DNA of 20,465 bases from Candidatus Campylobacter infans (GTDB taxonomy: Bacteria > Campylobacterota > Campylobacteria > Campylobacterales > Campylobacteraceae): assembly GCA_009827235.1 (NCBI GenBank), contig SPMW01000032.1:1-20465 (forward strand), in the 5' to 3' direction. The translations under genes were made by a program, and so were the position numbers. Below are positions 1 to 7,872 of this stretch, one piece after another. Each line of letters opens with the position of its first letter. Position 1 is the first letter of the stretch. Below the pieces are notes generated by a model that worked only from the letters and a program-made list of their open reading frames with translations, did not search any database and was not told the origin of the DNA.

Positions 1-254
1 GGTGGTTTTGGGCTGGGTTTGTGGGTTCGCGGTGAGATTAAAGGGCAGGGTAGGTTGGCTAGTTAGCGTGGCACGAATGGCTAGCGGGGTAGGGCGGGCG
101 CGGTTTGCTTTTTAAATAATGCTTGGCACGCGTGTTTGATAAAGGTGGGGCGAATTTGGATTTTGCGGGTGGGTTAAAAGAAAATTTTAAAATCTGCTTT
201 TTGGTTAAGAATTCGGCGTGTGGTTAAAAGAAAATTTTAAAATTTTGGCGGTTT

Positions 255-314
255 GGTGGATAAAAATTTGCGTGGCGCGGGTTTAAAATTTGGCGGATTT
301 GTTGAATGAAATTT
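255..314. repeat. Long imperfect direct repeat, copy 1 (copy 2 at 672-730)
   Basis: This 60-nt block recurs at 672-730 as 59 nt with about three differences, one of them a single-base indel. It begins GGTGGATAAAA, carries GCGTGGCGCGGG in the middle and ends GTTGAATGAAATTT. It is the best conserved long repeat in the left-hand mosaic. A partial relative starting GGCGGATAAAAATTTG lies near 846. Confidence 0.8.
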
Positions 315-348
315 TAAAATTTTATTTTGGCTAGGAATTTGCGGGTGT

Positions 349-412
349 GTGGGTTTGTGATGTTTTGAATGAAATAAAATTTTAAAATTTTATTTTGGCT
401 AAGAATTTGGCG
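349..412. repeat. Imperfect direct repeat, copy 1 (copy 2 at 867-931)
   Basis: Positions 349-412 and 867-931 share the order GTGGGTTTGTG, TGTTTTGAA, an A/T palindrome and then TTTTGGCTAAGAATTTGGCG. The flanks match well and the A/T-rich middle has diverged. Together with the other repeated blocks this suggests duplication followed by drift. Confidence 0.75.
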
Positions 413-1083
413 CGCGCGTTCTGGGTGGTTTGGGTGTTGCGACTGTGTGGCTGAGAATTTGTCGTGGGTTTAAAATTTGGGTGTTAGTTTGTGTGAGTTT
501 TAACAAAATTAAAATTTTAAAATTTCATTTTGACTAAGAATTTGGCGCGAAATTTTAATGGCGTGGCGGGCGGTTTGGCTAGCTGTGTGCGCGCACGCGG
601 GTTTTATAAAGGCGGGGCTAATTTGGGTTTTTAGTGCGTGGTTTAAAAATTAAATTTTAAGATTTGGTTTTGGTGGATAAAATATGCGTGGCGCGGGTTT
701 AAAATTTGGCAGATTTGTTGAATGAAATTTGAAAATTTGTTTTTTTGGATTGTGGTTGAGAATTTGGCGTGGGTTTTATCAAAGCGGGGTGCGGGTTTAA
801 AATTTGGTGAATTTATGAATGAAATTTTAAAATTTTGGTGTTTTGGCGGATAAAAATTTGAGTGGCGTGGGTTTGTGGTGTTTTGAACGAATTTAACATT
901 TTAAAATTTCATTTTGGCTAAGAATTTGGCGTGTGGATTAAAAGAAAATTTTAAAATTTTGGGTTTTTTGCGTGTGGATTAAAAGAAAATTTTAAAATTT
1001 ACGCGTTAAAGTGGGCTAGATAATTCACCTGCTTTGCGCTAATTTATTGAAGTTATTTTAATCTCTTTAAAAAGCAAAATGTA

Positions 1084-1109
1084 AAAGTGGATTAGAGAAA
1101 ATCCACTTT
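1084..1109 (-). terminator. Intrinsic terminator of pycB
   Basis: A perfect 10-bp inverted repeat (AAAGTGGATT / AATCCACTTT) with a 6-nt loop lies about 40 nt beyond the pycB stop codon. Read on the minus strand the hairpin is followed by a T-rich stretch (TTTTACATTTTG), as expected for Rho-independent termination of pycB. Confidence 0.75.
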
Positions 1110-1148
1110 AAATTAAATAAATTTTAAAATTTAAGGCATTAAATTTAA

Positions 1149-2942
1149 TTATTTTAATCTCACCAAAACATCGCCCGTGCTGACATTTGCGCCTTTATTG
1201 ATTAGCACTTCTTCTACTTGGCCATCTTTTGGGCTTTCTATGGCAATTTCCATTTTCATCGCTTCTAACACGATTAATTGCTGGCCGGTTATTACTTTAT
1301 CGCCTGGTGCTACTAGCACTTTAAAGACGCTACCGCTCATAGAGGCGCAAATCTCGTTTTCATTGGCGTTTTGGCTGGTTTTTGTGCTACTTGGTTTTTT
1401 GCTAGCTGGCGTGCTATCGTCTATGCTGATATTTACATTATATTTACTACCATTTACGCTGATTTCATCGCCATCAAGGGCTACATGGTATTTGTTGCCA
1501 TTTACATTTATGATGTATTTGCCATCGTTTGCGCTTGCGTTTTTGCGCACCATTACTTTGGCATTGCCTTTTAAAAATTCTAGCCCTTTTTCAGCACAAG
1601 CTGCTACTATAAATAAATTTTCATCGCTAGTTTCTAGGCCATTTTCTTGTAATTGTTTTTTGATGGTTGAGAGTGATTTTGCTGGGTCTTCGTCTGCTAG
1701 GTCGATGGCTGGGCGAGTTGTTGGGGCTAGGTTTAGTTGCTCGCTTGCTATTTTGATGATTTGCTCATCTGGCTTAACTGGTGTGGTGCCAAAATATCCT
1801 AGAACCATTCTGCCATAGCCATCGGCGATTTTTTTCCACTTGCCAAACATTACATTATTAAAGGCTTGTTGAAAGTAAAATTGACTTACAGGCGTTACGC
1901 TTGTGCCAAAGCCGCCTTTTTCTACAACCTCGCGCATAGCTTTGATAACTTGGGGGAATTTGTCTAAAATGTTATTGTCTCTCATCATTTGGGTGTTTGC
2001 GGTGAGTGCGCCTCCGGGCATAGGCGAAAAAGGTATGAGCGGGCTTACCATAGTGGCTTCTGGCGGTAAAAAATAATCTTTCAAGCAATCTTGTAAAACA
2101 TCTTCATATTTTAGGATTTTTTCAGGATCAAGCCCGCCTAAATCGTAATTTTTTCCCTTTACGGCGTGGAGCATTGTGAGTATGTCAGGCTGGCTCGTGC
2201 CACCGCTTACGGGGCTTGCGGCTAAGTCTATGCCATCAGCCCCTGCTTCAAGGGCTGCTAAATAGCAAGCCACGCTCACGCCGGCTGTTTCGTGCGTGTG
2301 AAGGCGAATGTGCGTGCTTTCGCCTAGCAAGCTACGCGCCATTTTTATGGTATCATAGATTTTTTGCGGGCTACTTGTACCACTAGCATCTTTAAAGCAC
2401 ACGCTATCAAAGGCGATGCCAGCATTTAAAATTTGGCGAAGGATTTTTTCATAAAATGCCGCATCGTGCGCGCCTGTGCAATTTGGCGGTAAATCCATCA
2501 TCGTAACTACCGCCTCATGGCTTAATCCGTGCGCTTTAATGCGCTCACCGCTGTATTCTAAATTTTTAACATCATTTAGCGCGTCAAAATTTCTAATAAT
2601 ATCTGTGTTATGCTTGGCAAACATTTTTGCGTGCAAGTCGATTATTTCGCGGCTGCCAGTATCTAGGGTAACTGTATTTACACCGCGTGCTAAGGTTTGT
2701 AGGCGTGTATCTTTGCCAGCTGCGTCCCTAAAAGCATCCATCATAGCAAAGGCATCTTCATTTAAGTAAAAATAAAGGCTTTGAAATCTCGCCCCGCCAC
2801 CAAACTCAAAATGCGTTATACCCGCATCGCGCGCAGCTTGTACTGCTGGTAAAAAATCCTTTAATAAAACCCTAGCACCAAAGACGGATTGAAAGCCATC
2901 TCTAAATGTCGTATCCATCACATCGATGTATTTTTTAGCCAT
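1149..2942 (-). CDS. pycB: Pyruvate carboxylase subunit B (carboxyltransferase plus biotin carrier)
   Basis: This is the biotin-carrying carboxyltransferase subunit of two-subunit pyruvate carboxylase, which makes oxaloacetate from pyruvate as an anaplerotic step in the cytoplasm. The N-terminal HMGL-like barrel starts with DTTFRDGFQS (residues 10-19). It contains the lysine normally carboxylated in this family (FKDASG, K184) and metal-binding histidines (RLHTHETAG, H215 and H217). A conserved carboxylase domain follows, then a low-complexity linker at about 510-530, and a biotinyl domain with EAMKME, where K563 is the predicted biotin site. The length of 597 residues fits PycB. The start is supported by AAAGGGG at 2948-2954, five bases before the ATG. 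The biotin carboxylase partner (pycA) is not in the window. The oxaloacetate decarboxylase alpha subunit is closely related, but no beta or gamma decarboxylase gene lies beside it, and the sequence resembles Campylobacter PycB as I recall it. Confidence 0.9.
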   Translation of the reverse strand: MAKKYIDVMDTTFRDGFQSVFGARVLLKDFLPAVQAARDAGITHFEFGGGARFQSLYFYLNEDAFAMMDAFRDAAGKDTRLQTLARGVNTVTLDTGSREIIDLHAKMFAKHNTDIIRNFDALNDVKNLEYSGERIKAHGLSHEAVVTMMDLPPNCTGAHDAAFYEKILRQILNAGIAFDSVCFKDASGTSSPQKIYDTIKMARSLLGESTHIRLHTHETAGVSVACYLAALEAGADGIDLAASPVSGGTSQPDILTMLHAVKGKNYDLGGLDPEKILKYEDVLQDCLKDYFLPPEATMVSPLIPFSPMPGGALTANTQMMRDNNILDKFPQVIKAMREVVEKGGFGTSVTPVSQFYFQQAFNNVMFGKWKKIADGYGRMVLGYFGTTPVKPDEQIIKIASEQLNLAPTTRPAIDLADEDPAKSLSTIKKQLQENGLETSDENLFIVAACAEKGLEFLKGNAKVMVRKNASANDGKYIINVNGNKYHVALDGDEISVNGSKYNVNISIDDSTPASKKPSSTKTSQNANENEICASMSGSVFKVLVAPGDKVITGQQLIVLEAMKMEIAIESPKDGQVEEVLINKGANVSTGDVLVRLK

Positions 2943-3054
2943 TGTAGCCCCTTTTGAAAAATTTGCGAAGTTTAGCGAAAAATTACTACAAATTGCATTA
3001 AAATTTTTTAAAAAACTGCGTAATTTTGCTACAATCTGGGCTATTTTTTTAAAG

Positions 3055-3060
3055 TATAAT
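3055..3060 (+). promoter_or_regulatory. Sigma70-type -10 box (TATAAT) for the SCO1 gene
   Basis: A perfect TATAAT lies 30 nt upstream of the SCO1-family ATG and follows a T-run at 3044-3050. A second extended -10-like element, TGCTACAAT, ends at 3035. Campylobacter promoters usually rely on the -10 box and T-rich upstream DNA rather than a -35 box. The leader between the box and the ribosome site (AAGGG, 3080-3084) contains the palindrome AAATTTTAAAATTT at 3066-3079. Confidence 0.55.
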
Positions 3061-3089
3061 TCTTAAAATTTTAAAATTTAAGGGCAAAA

Positions 3090-3638
3090 ATGAAAAAAAT
3101 CGTGCTTTTTGGAGCTGTGCTTATAGTGGCGTTAGCGATGTTTTTGGCTGTTGGTTACGAGATGAAAGTAGCTAGGTATGATTTTAAGGGTCAAAGCGTG
3201 GATAAAAATGTGAGCATGCAAGATTTTGATGGCTTTTTTAAGGTGGTTTATTTTGGGTATATGTTTTGCCCTGATGTTTGTCCTACAACGCTTGCGATGG
3301 TATCAAGCGTGCTAGAAGAACTTGATGTAAAAGATGTTAAAATTTTATTTTTTACCGTTGATTTGGAGCGCGATGATATAAAAAGTTGTGATGAATTTGC
3401 CAAATATTTTTATCAAAATGCGCTTTGTATTCGCGTAAATGATGAAAATAAGCTAAAAAAAATGGTAAAAAATTATGGCGCAAAATATGAAATAAGCAAG
3501 GCAAATAATGAATACATCGTGGCGCATTCGCCTTTTATTTATTTGCTTGATGAAAAAGGGCGCTTTATTAAAGAAGTAACAAACCTAACATATGAAAATC
3601 TCAAAAACGAGCTAGCACAGCTAAAAAGGGCTAAATAA
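3090..3638 (+). CDS. SCO1/SenC-family copper chaperone or thiol protein
   Basis: This is a membrane-anchored SCO1/SenC/PrrC-family protein with a thioredoxin fold. The family delivers copper to, or reduces cysteines of, the copper centre of haem-copper oxidases, on the periplasmic side. One hydrophobic segment at residues 4-22 acts as an uncleaved anchor or signal. The copper-binding CxxxC is FCPDVC (C60, C64) and the third ligand is the histidine in VAHSPF (H146), so all three ligands are present. A Fe/Cu-typical FTVDLERD stretch lies at about 88-95. The 182-residue length is normal. The start has AAGGG five bases upstream. The gene is divergent from pycB and convergent with lnt. In this group the likely client is a cbb3-type oxidase, which is inference because no oxidase gene is in the window. 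Confidence 0.88.
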   Translation: MKKIVLFGAVLIVALAMFLAVGYEMKVARYDFKGQSVDKNVSMQDFDGFFKVVYFGYMFCPDVCPTTLAMVSSVLEELDVKDVKILFFTVDLERDDIKSCDEFAKYFYQNALCIRVNDENKLKKMVKNYGAKYEISKANNEYIVAHSPFIYLLDEKGRFIKEVTNLTYENLKNELAQLKRAK

Positions 3639-3654
3639 GATTATTTGCGCCTTA

Positions 3655-3736
3655 GCAAAAAAGCTAAGCTTTGAAATTTTAGGTTTAAAATTTAGGTGCA
3701 AAAAAGCTAAGCTTTAAAATTTTAAGTTTAAAATTT
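3655..3736. repeat. Two-copy tandem repeat, 39-nt units with 43-nt period
   Basis: Units at 3655-3693 and 3698-3736 differ at only two of 39 positions. Each unit begins GCAAAAAAGCTAAGCTTT and ends GTTTAAAATTT. The first unit also forms CTTAGC-A6-GCTAAG with the bases just upstream. The repeat fills most of the gap between two convergent genes and looks like a recent duplication of a terminator-like unit. Confidence 0.8.
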
Positions 3737-3760
3737 CAAACAAGCTTAAAATTTTAATGC
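3711..3760. terminator. A/T-rich hairpin between convergent SCO1 and lnt genes
   Basis: GCTTTAAAATTTTAAG (3711-3726) pairs with CTTAAAATTTTAATGC (3745-3760) at 15 of 16 positions, with an 18-nt loop. It lies just past the lnt stop and about 70 nt past the SCO1-gene stop, so it may terminate transcription from both sides. The stem is nearly all A/T, so its strength is uncertain. Confidence 0.5.
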
Positions 3761-3765
3761 CGATT

Positions 3766-5007
3766 TTAGCGTAATATCTGGCTTTGTGAGCCATTTGCGC
3801 TGTGGTAGATTAGGGTGGAGTTTTTGCGCGCATAATACCTTAATAATAATTTTTGTAAAACTGCTTGCGTTGATGGCTTAAACCACGCGTTATTGCTAAT
3901 TAGAGCTAGAATTTCTGGCTTGCTTTCATAAAATTCTGGCCTTGTGCCCTCATAACAAATCGCCACACGCATACTAACGCCGTCTATTTGAATGTTTTCT
4001 GGCATTTTAGCACTAGCAAAATCGCTAGCGCCAGCAAAAAATTTAGCATTTATAAAATCTCGCATAAAATTTGGCAAAGGAATTTGCTCGCCAAAAGGCA
4101 CTAAAATATATTTATCAATGCGCTTAAACGCGCCTTTATCATAAAAAAATGCCGAATTATAATTTAAGTTGTTATCAAAACCTATCGCGCCCGCTAAAAT
4201 CGCTATTTTTTGGGATTTTTCGAGTAAAATTTTATGTAAATTGGAGTTAGATGAGAGCGAAAAAGCAAAGGTGGTTTCAGGCAAAATCACTAATCTTGCG
4301 TTTTGAGATATTGCTTGATCGATGGCGTTTAGATTGGCTTTTATTATGCTGGCTCTTGCGCTTTTGCTCCATTTTTCTTTTTGGCTAAATTGCGGCGGGT
4401 TTAAGTATACTTTAAATGGCGTTATTTTCGTGCTTGGCTTGCCTATTAGAATGCTTTGAAGGGGCGTGTTTAAAAAAGGCAGGCTAAAATTTAGCCAATT
4501 AAAGCCAAAAGGGTGGATAAATTGCGCACAAAATAAAGCCACGCTTAAAAATATTATTTTTAAAAACTTTTGAAATTTTAATTTTAAAATTTTAATGCTA
4601 ATTAGATAAGAAATTTTAAAAATCAAAAAACAAAATGCAAAAATAATCCCATATAAGCACGCTATGGCAATGATTTCAAATGGTATTAGCCAAGCAAGTT
4701 CAAAATAAATTAAGCTATAAGCAATCCAGTAAAACCAAAAAATGCCTATAAAAAATCCACCCCAAAACCAAGTGCTAGCATTTGGATTGCGCGTTAGCAT
4801 ACAAACAAATCCTATTATAAATAAAGCGCAAGCAAAACTAGCCACAAAATCATAAAAACGCCCAAAATAACCTTCAAATAAAGCAAAAAATATAAAAGCA
4901 CTCATCAAAAGCGCATTTATAAAGCCTATTTTTATAAATTCTAAGCTAAAATGCGCCCTTAAATTTTTTTTAAAGGACACAAATGCAAGGGGATTTTTTA
5001 AGCTCAT
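3766..5007 (-). CDS. lnt: Apolipoprotein N-acyltransferase
   Basis: Lnt adds the third acyl chain to the N-terminal cysteine of lipoproteins in the inner membrane. Residues 26-170 contain about five or six hydrophobic segments, and the nitrilase-like periplasmic domain follows from about 195. The catalytic triad is visible: E244 in LPETTF, K299 in IDKYILVPFGEQIP and C351 in VAICYEG. The protein is 413 residues and stops at GSQSQILR, soon after the SNNAWF block. It therefore lacks the final strands and last transmembrane helix of long Lnt proteins such as E. coli (about 510). AGAGG at 5013-5017, four or five bases before the ATG, supports the start. That start lies inside yajC, so the first eight codons overlap the divergent yajC. 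The next in-frame ATG would be Met35, which would remove most of the first hydrophobic segment. Confidence 0.87.
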   Translation of the reverse strand: MSLKNPLAFVSFKKNLRAHFSLEFIKIGFINALLMSAFIFFALFEGYFGRFYDFVASFACALFIIGFVCMLTRNPNASTWFWGGFFIGIFWFYWIAYSLIYFELAWLIPFEIIAIACLYGIIFAFCFLIFKISYLISIKILKLKFQKFLKIIFLSVALFCAQFIHPFGFNWLNFSLPFLNTPLQSILIGKPSTKITPFKVYLNPPQFSQKEKWSKSARASIIKANLNAIDQAISQNARLVILPETTFAFSLSSNSNLHKILLEKSQKIAILAGAIGFDNNLNYNSAFFYDKGAFKRIDKYILVPFGEQIPLPNFMRDFINAKFFAGASDFASAKMPENIQIDGVSMRVAICYEGTRPEFYESKPEILALISNNAWFKPSTQAVLQKLLLRYYARKNSTLIYHSANGSQSQILR

Positions 5008-5288
5008 TTTTACCTCTAATCGTGCTTTTTGCGATATTTTGGTTTTTGGTTATTAGACCTCAGCAAGTGCAACAAAAAAAGCACAAAGCTATGGTAGATG
5101 CCTTAGAAAAAGGCGATAAAATCATCACAAATGGCGGGATAATCTGCGAGGTGCTAAAACCAGAAGAGGATTTTATCAAAGTTAAGCTTAATGATGAAGT
5201 GGTTGTGCGCTTAGATAGAGCTTTTGTGGCTAAAAAATACGAGCCGTTAAATACCCAGAGCAAAGAAGCTGAAAGCAAACTTAAATGA
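4983..5288 (+). CDS. yajC: Preprotein translocase subunit YajC
   Basis: YajC is a small single-span inner membrane partner of SecDF at the Sec translocon. The transmembrane segment spans roughly residues 9-24 and runs into the family signature FWFLVIRPQQ. A short cytoplasmic domain follows with the typical GDKIITNGGIICEV pattern. The length of 101 residues is normal. AAAGGA at 4972-4977 precedes the ATG by about five bases. The first 25 bp overlap the divergent start of lnt, so any yajC promoter must lie inside the lnt coding region. A possible -10 box, TAAAAT, lies at 4947-4952. The gene overlaps secD by ATGA, which suggests translational coupling. Confidence 0.93.
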   Translation: MQGDFLSSFLPLIVLFAIFWFLVIRPQQVQQKKHKAMVDALEKGDKIITNGGIICEVLKPEEDFIKVKLNDEVVVRLDRAFVAKKYEPLNTQSKEAESKLK

Positions 5289-6892
5289 TAAAAGGTAAAA
5301 TCGGCTATAAGCTAGTGGTGCTGATTGTCGCGGCACTTTTTGGCTTTGGGCTTAGCGCGCCCTCGTTTTTTAATATGCAAAATGGCCCTAAAATTACACT
5401 AGGGCTTGATTTGCAAGGTGGTTTGCATATGCTTTTGGGCGTAGAAACTGATGCTGCAATTGAGAGCAAGATAAAATCCATAGCTTCAAGCATTCGCTAT
5501 TTTTCTAACAAAAATGATATTTTGATTGATGGATTAAAAGTAAATGATGGTTATGTGCGTTTTAGCTTACTAGATAGCGATGATGAGCCTAAAATAGATG
5601 AAATGCTAAGACAAATAACTGGCTTAAAAATAGAAAAACAAGCCCTAAATTACGAGCTTTGGCTAAGCGATGAAGAAAAATTAAGCACGGCTAATTATGC
5701 CTTAGAGCAGGCTGTGGAGGTTATCCGAAATCGTTTGGATTTATTTGGCTTGGCTGAGCCAACAGTGGCTAAGCAAGGCAGTGAAAATATTTTAGTAGAA
5801 TTGCCAGGCATTAAAAGTGCCGATGATGAACGCAGGGCGCTTGATTTGATAGAAAAAGCAGCGCACTTGCAATTAATGGCATTAGATGAAGAGCGTCAAA
5901 GTATGGCAAGCACGCTAAGCCCAAAAGAAGCTAGCCAATACGGCGATGTGATTTACCAAGATGCCAAAGATCCGCAAATAAAATACCTTATAAAAGAATT
6001 AGCCGTGCTTGATGGCTCTATGCTAACTGATGCGCGCGTGGCTTTTGATCCACAAAACAACCAGCCTATTATAAATTTTAGTTTAAATGCTGAGGGTGCG
6101 CGCATTTTTGGGGATTTTACGGGCGCAAATGTGGGCAAGCGTTTGGCTATCGTGCTTGATAAAAAGGTGTATTCAGCCCCTGTGATAAATGAGCGCATAG
6201 GTGGTGGTAGCGGGCAAATCAGCGGTGGATTTAGCGTTGAAGAAGCCCATGATGTGGCGATTGCGTTGCGTTCTGGTGCGTTATTAGCCCCTGTAAAAAT
6301 GCTAGAAAAACGCTCTGTTGGGCCAAGTTTAGGACAGCAAAGCATAGAGCAAAGTATGCTAGCTTTGATTAGCGGTGCGATTTTGGTTATAGCTTTTATG
6401 GTTGTAGTTTATGGATTAGCCGGCGTGATAGCAAATATCGCCCTTGTGGTAAATATTTTAATGCTAATAGCTATTATGGCGTTATTTGGTGCTACTTTAA
6501 CCCTGCCTGGTATGGCTGGTATTTTGCTAACTGTGGGTATGGCTGTGGATGCAAATGTGATTATAAATGAGCGCATTAGAGAGCTTTTGCGAAGTGGGCT
6601 TAGCATAAAAACTAGCATACAAAAAGGCTATGAAAATGCAATGAGCGCGATTGTGGATTCTAATTTAACCACTCTTATAACCTCAGTTGCCTTATATGCT
6701 TATGGCACCGGGCCTATTAAGGGTTTTGCAGTAACTATTAGCATAGGCATAATTGCTTCTATGATTACAGCTATTTTAGGCACGCATGGCATTTTTGATT
6801 TAATAGGCGATAAAATTCAAAAATCAGGCAATACAAAATTATGGTTTGGCTATAAAATAAAAGCAAAAGGATGCAACAATGCAAGTATTTGA
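5285..6892 (+). CDS. secD: Protein translocase subunit SecD
   Basis: SecD works with SecF and the proton motive force to pull exported proteins through SecYEG on the periplasmic side. The first hydrophobic segment is at residues 9-25, followed by the D1 motif ITLGLDLQGGLHMLLG. The large periplasmic P1 domain contains VIRNRLDLFGLAEPTV and later VYSAPVINERIGGGSGQI. Five C-terminal membrane helices follow, including GMAGILLTVGMAVDANVIIN and ERIREL (motifs D4 and D5). The length of 535 residues matches the epsilonproteobacterial SecD. The start overlaps the yajC stop by four bases (ATGA). The end overlaps secF by 14 bp, and the secF ribosome site lies inside secD. Confidence 0.95.
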   Translation: MIKGKIGYKLVVLIVAALFGFGLSAPSFFNMQNGPKITLGLDLQGGLHMLLGVETDAAIESKIKSIASSIRYFSNKNDILIDGLKVNDGYVRFSLLDSDDEPKIDEMLRQITGLKIEKQALNYELWLSDEEKLSTANYALEQAVEVIRNRLDLFGLAEPTVAKQGSENILVELPGIKSADDERRALDLIEKAAHLQLMALDEERQSMASTLSPKEASQYGDVIYQDAKDPQIKYLIKELAVLDGSMLTDARVAFDPQNNQPIINFSLNAEGARIFGDFTGANVGKRLAIVLDKKVYSAPVINERIGGGSGQISGGFSVEEAHDVAIALRSGALLAPVKMLEKRSVGPSLGQQSIEQSMLALISGAILVIAFMVVVYGLAGVIANIALVVNILMLIAIMALFGATLTLPGMAGILLTVGMAVDANVIINERIRELLRSGLSIKTSIQKGYENAMSAIVDSNLTTLITSVALYAYGTGPIKGFAVTISIGIIASMITAILGTHGIFDLIGDKIQKSGNTKLWFGYKIKAKGCNNASI

Positions 6893-7853
6893 TTCATCGC
6901 GCATTTATGCTTTTATGCGTTATAAAATGATGTATTTTACACTCTCAGCCTTGCTTGTTTTAGCTAGCATTTTTTGCCTTGCTACTAGGGGGCTAAATTA
7001 CGGCATAGACTTTGCTGGCGGGACTTTGGTGCAAGTAAAATACACAAATGCCAATGCGCCTATTGAGCAAATTAGAGAAGCATTAAATGCTAATGAAATA
7101 ACAAAAGGTGCTTCTGTTACGGAGTTTGGCGGTAAAGATGAGGTGGTGATTCGCTACACAAATACTAGTGATGATGTAAGTTCTGATCCGGCTTTGTTTG
7201 TGGGCAATTTATTAAAAAATACAGGCTCATTAGAGGTGCGCCGTGTGGATGTAGTAGGGCCAAAAGTAGGCGCTGAGCTAAGACAAAAGGGCATAATGGC
7301 ATTAAGTGTTTCTATTGTGCTAATTTTAATATATGTGGCTTTTCGTTTTGAGTGGCGTTTTGGCATAGCAGCTATTATTTCACAAGCGCACGATATTATA
7401 ATAGCACTTGGGGTTATTTCATTTTTGCGCCTTGATGTAAATCTTGATACTCTTGCGGCCTTGCTTACGATTTTAGGATATTCGCTAAATGATACTATAA
7501 TAGTATTTGACCGCATTAGAGAAGGTGTAACAAACTCAAAATCTAATGATTTAAATAAAAATATCGATGAGAGCATTTCAGCCACACTTTCGCGCACCTT
7601 TATGACCTCTGTATCTACGCTTTTAGCGGTGCTTACTTTGTTTTTCTTTGGCGGAGATATGATTCATGGCTTTTCTATTATTATGATAGTTGGTATTGTA
7701 GTAGGTACGGCTAGTTCTATATTTATAGCAGCGCCTAGCCTTGTGTGGTTTGGTTTTGATATTAGCAGATACAGAGCGCATTTAGCAGACAAACAGCGCA
7801 AAAAAGCCGAAAAAGAAAAATTGCGCGCATTATATGAAAAAGGCAGTGTGTAA
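6879..7853 (+). CDS. secF: Protein translocase subunit SecF
   Basis: SecF forms a complex with SecD for late steps of protein export. It has an N-terminal hydrophobic segment at about residues 17-34, then the family motif LNYGIDFAGGTLVQV and a short periplasmic domain with VVGPKVGAELR. The C-terminal five-helix part contains TILGYSLNDTIIVFDRIRE, and the protein ends in a charged tail rich in Lys and Glu. The length of 324 residues is normal. AAAAGGA at 6865-6871 precedes the ATG by seven bases, within the end of secD, so the two genes are probably translationally coupled. The next gene is 240 nt away, past an inverted repeat. Confidence 0.95.
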   Translation: MQVFDSSRIYAFMRYKMMYFTLSALLVLASIFCLATRGLNYGIDFAGGTLVQVKYTNANAPIEQIREALNANEITKGASVTEFGGKDEVVIRYTNTSDDVSSDPALFVGNLLKNTGSLEVRRVDVVGPKVGAELRQKGIMALSVSIVLILIYVAFRFEWRFGIAAIISQAHDIIIALGVISFLRLDVNLDTLAALLTILGYSLNDTIIVFDRIREGVTNSKSNDLNKNIDESISATLSRTFMTSVSTLLAVLTLFFFGGDMIHGFSIIMIVGIVVGTASSIFIAAPSLVWFGFDISRYRAHLADKQRKKAEKEKLRALYEKGSV

Positions 7854-7872
7854 GCGCATAAAAGCCGTGAGC

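Larger units (their letters stand above)
1..1020. repeat. G/T-rich, C-poor mosaic of diverged dispersed repeats; no gene seen
   Basis: No convincing coding region or structural RNA was found here. On the plus strand G far exceeds C, and the stretch is built from imperfectly repeated blocks. One pair is 255-314 and 672-730, about 95% alike. Another is 349-412 and 867-931. A block reading roughly GTGTGGTTAAAAGAAAATTT occurs near 165, 216, 929 and 970. A block TTGGCTAAGAATTTGGCG or close variants occurs near 327, 395, 529 and 914. Copies are irregularly spaced and in different orders, so this is neither a simple tandem array nor a CRISPR. The palindrome AAATTTTAAAATTT occurs seven times, starting at 232, 309, 377, 512, 822, 946 and 987. 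Function is unknown. Confidence 0.75.

Noticed and set aside
1..110. Open minus-strand frame rich in Pro and Thr running off the left edge
   Set aside because: It has no start codon or ribosome site, and its composition simply mirrors the G/T-rich plus strand. It could be the remnant of a gene, but nothing supports that.
165..1000. Repeats at the left end as a CRISPR array
   Set aside because: Copies differ in length and order, spacing is irregular, spacers are not unique segments of equal size, and no cas gene is present.
1177..1818. Long open frame on the plus strand opposite pycB
   Set aside because: It lies wholly antisense to a clear PycB coding region with intact domains, lacks recognisable motifs, and looks like a codon-bias shadow.
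1149..2942. Oxaloacetate decarboxylase alpha subunit (sodium pump) instead of PycB
   Set aside because: The domain layout is shared, but no membrane beta or gamma subunit gene adjoins it, and the sequence fits Campylobacter PycB.
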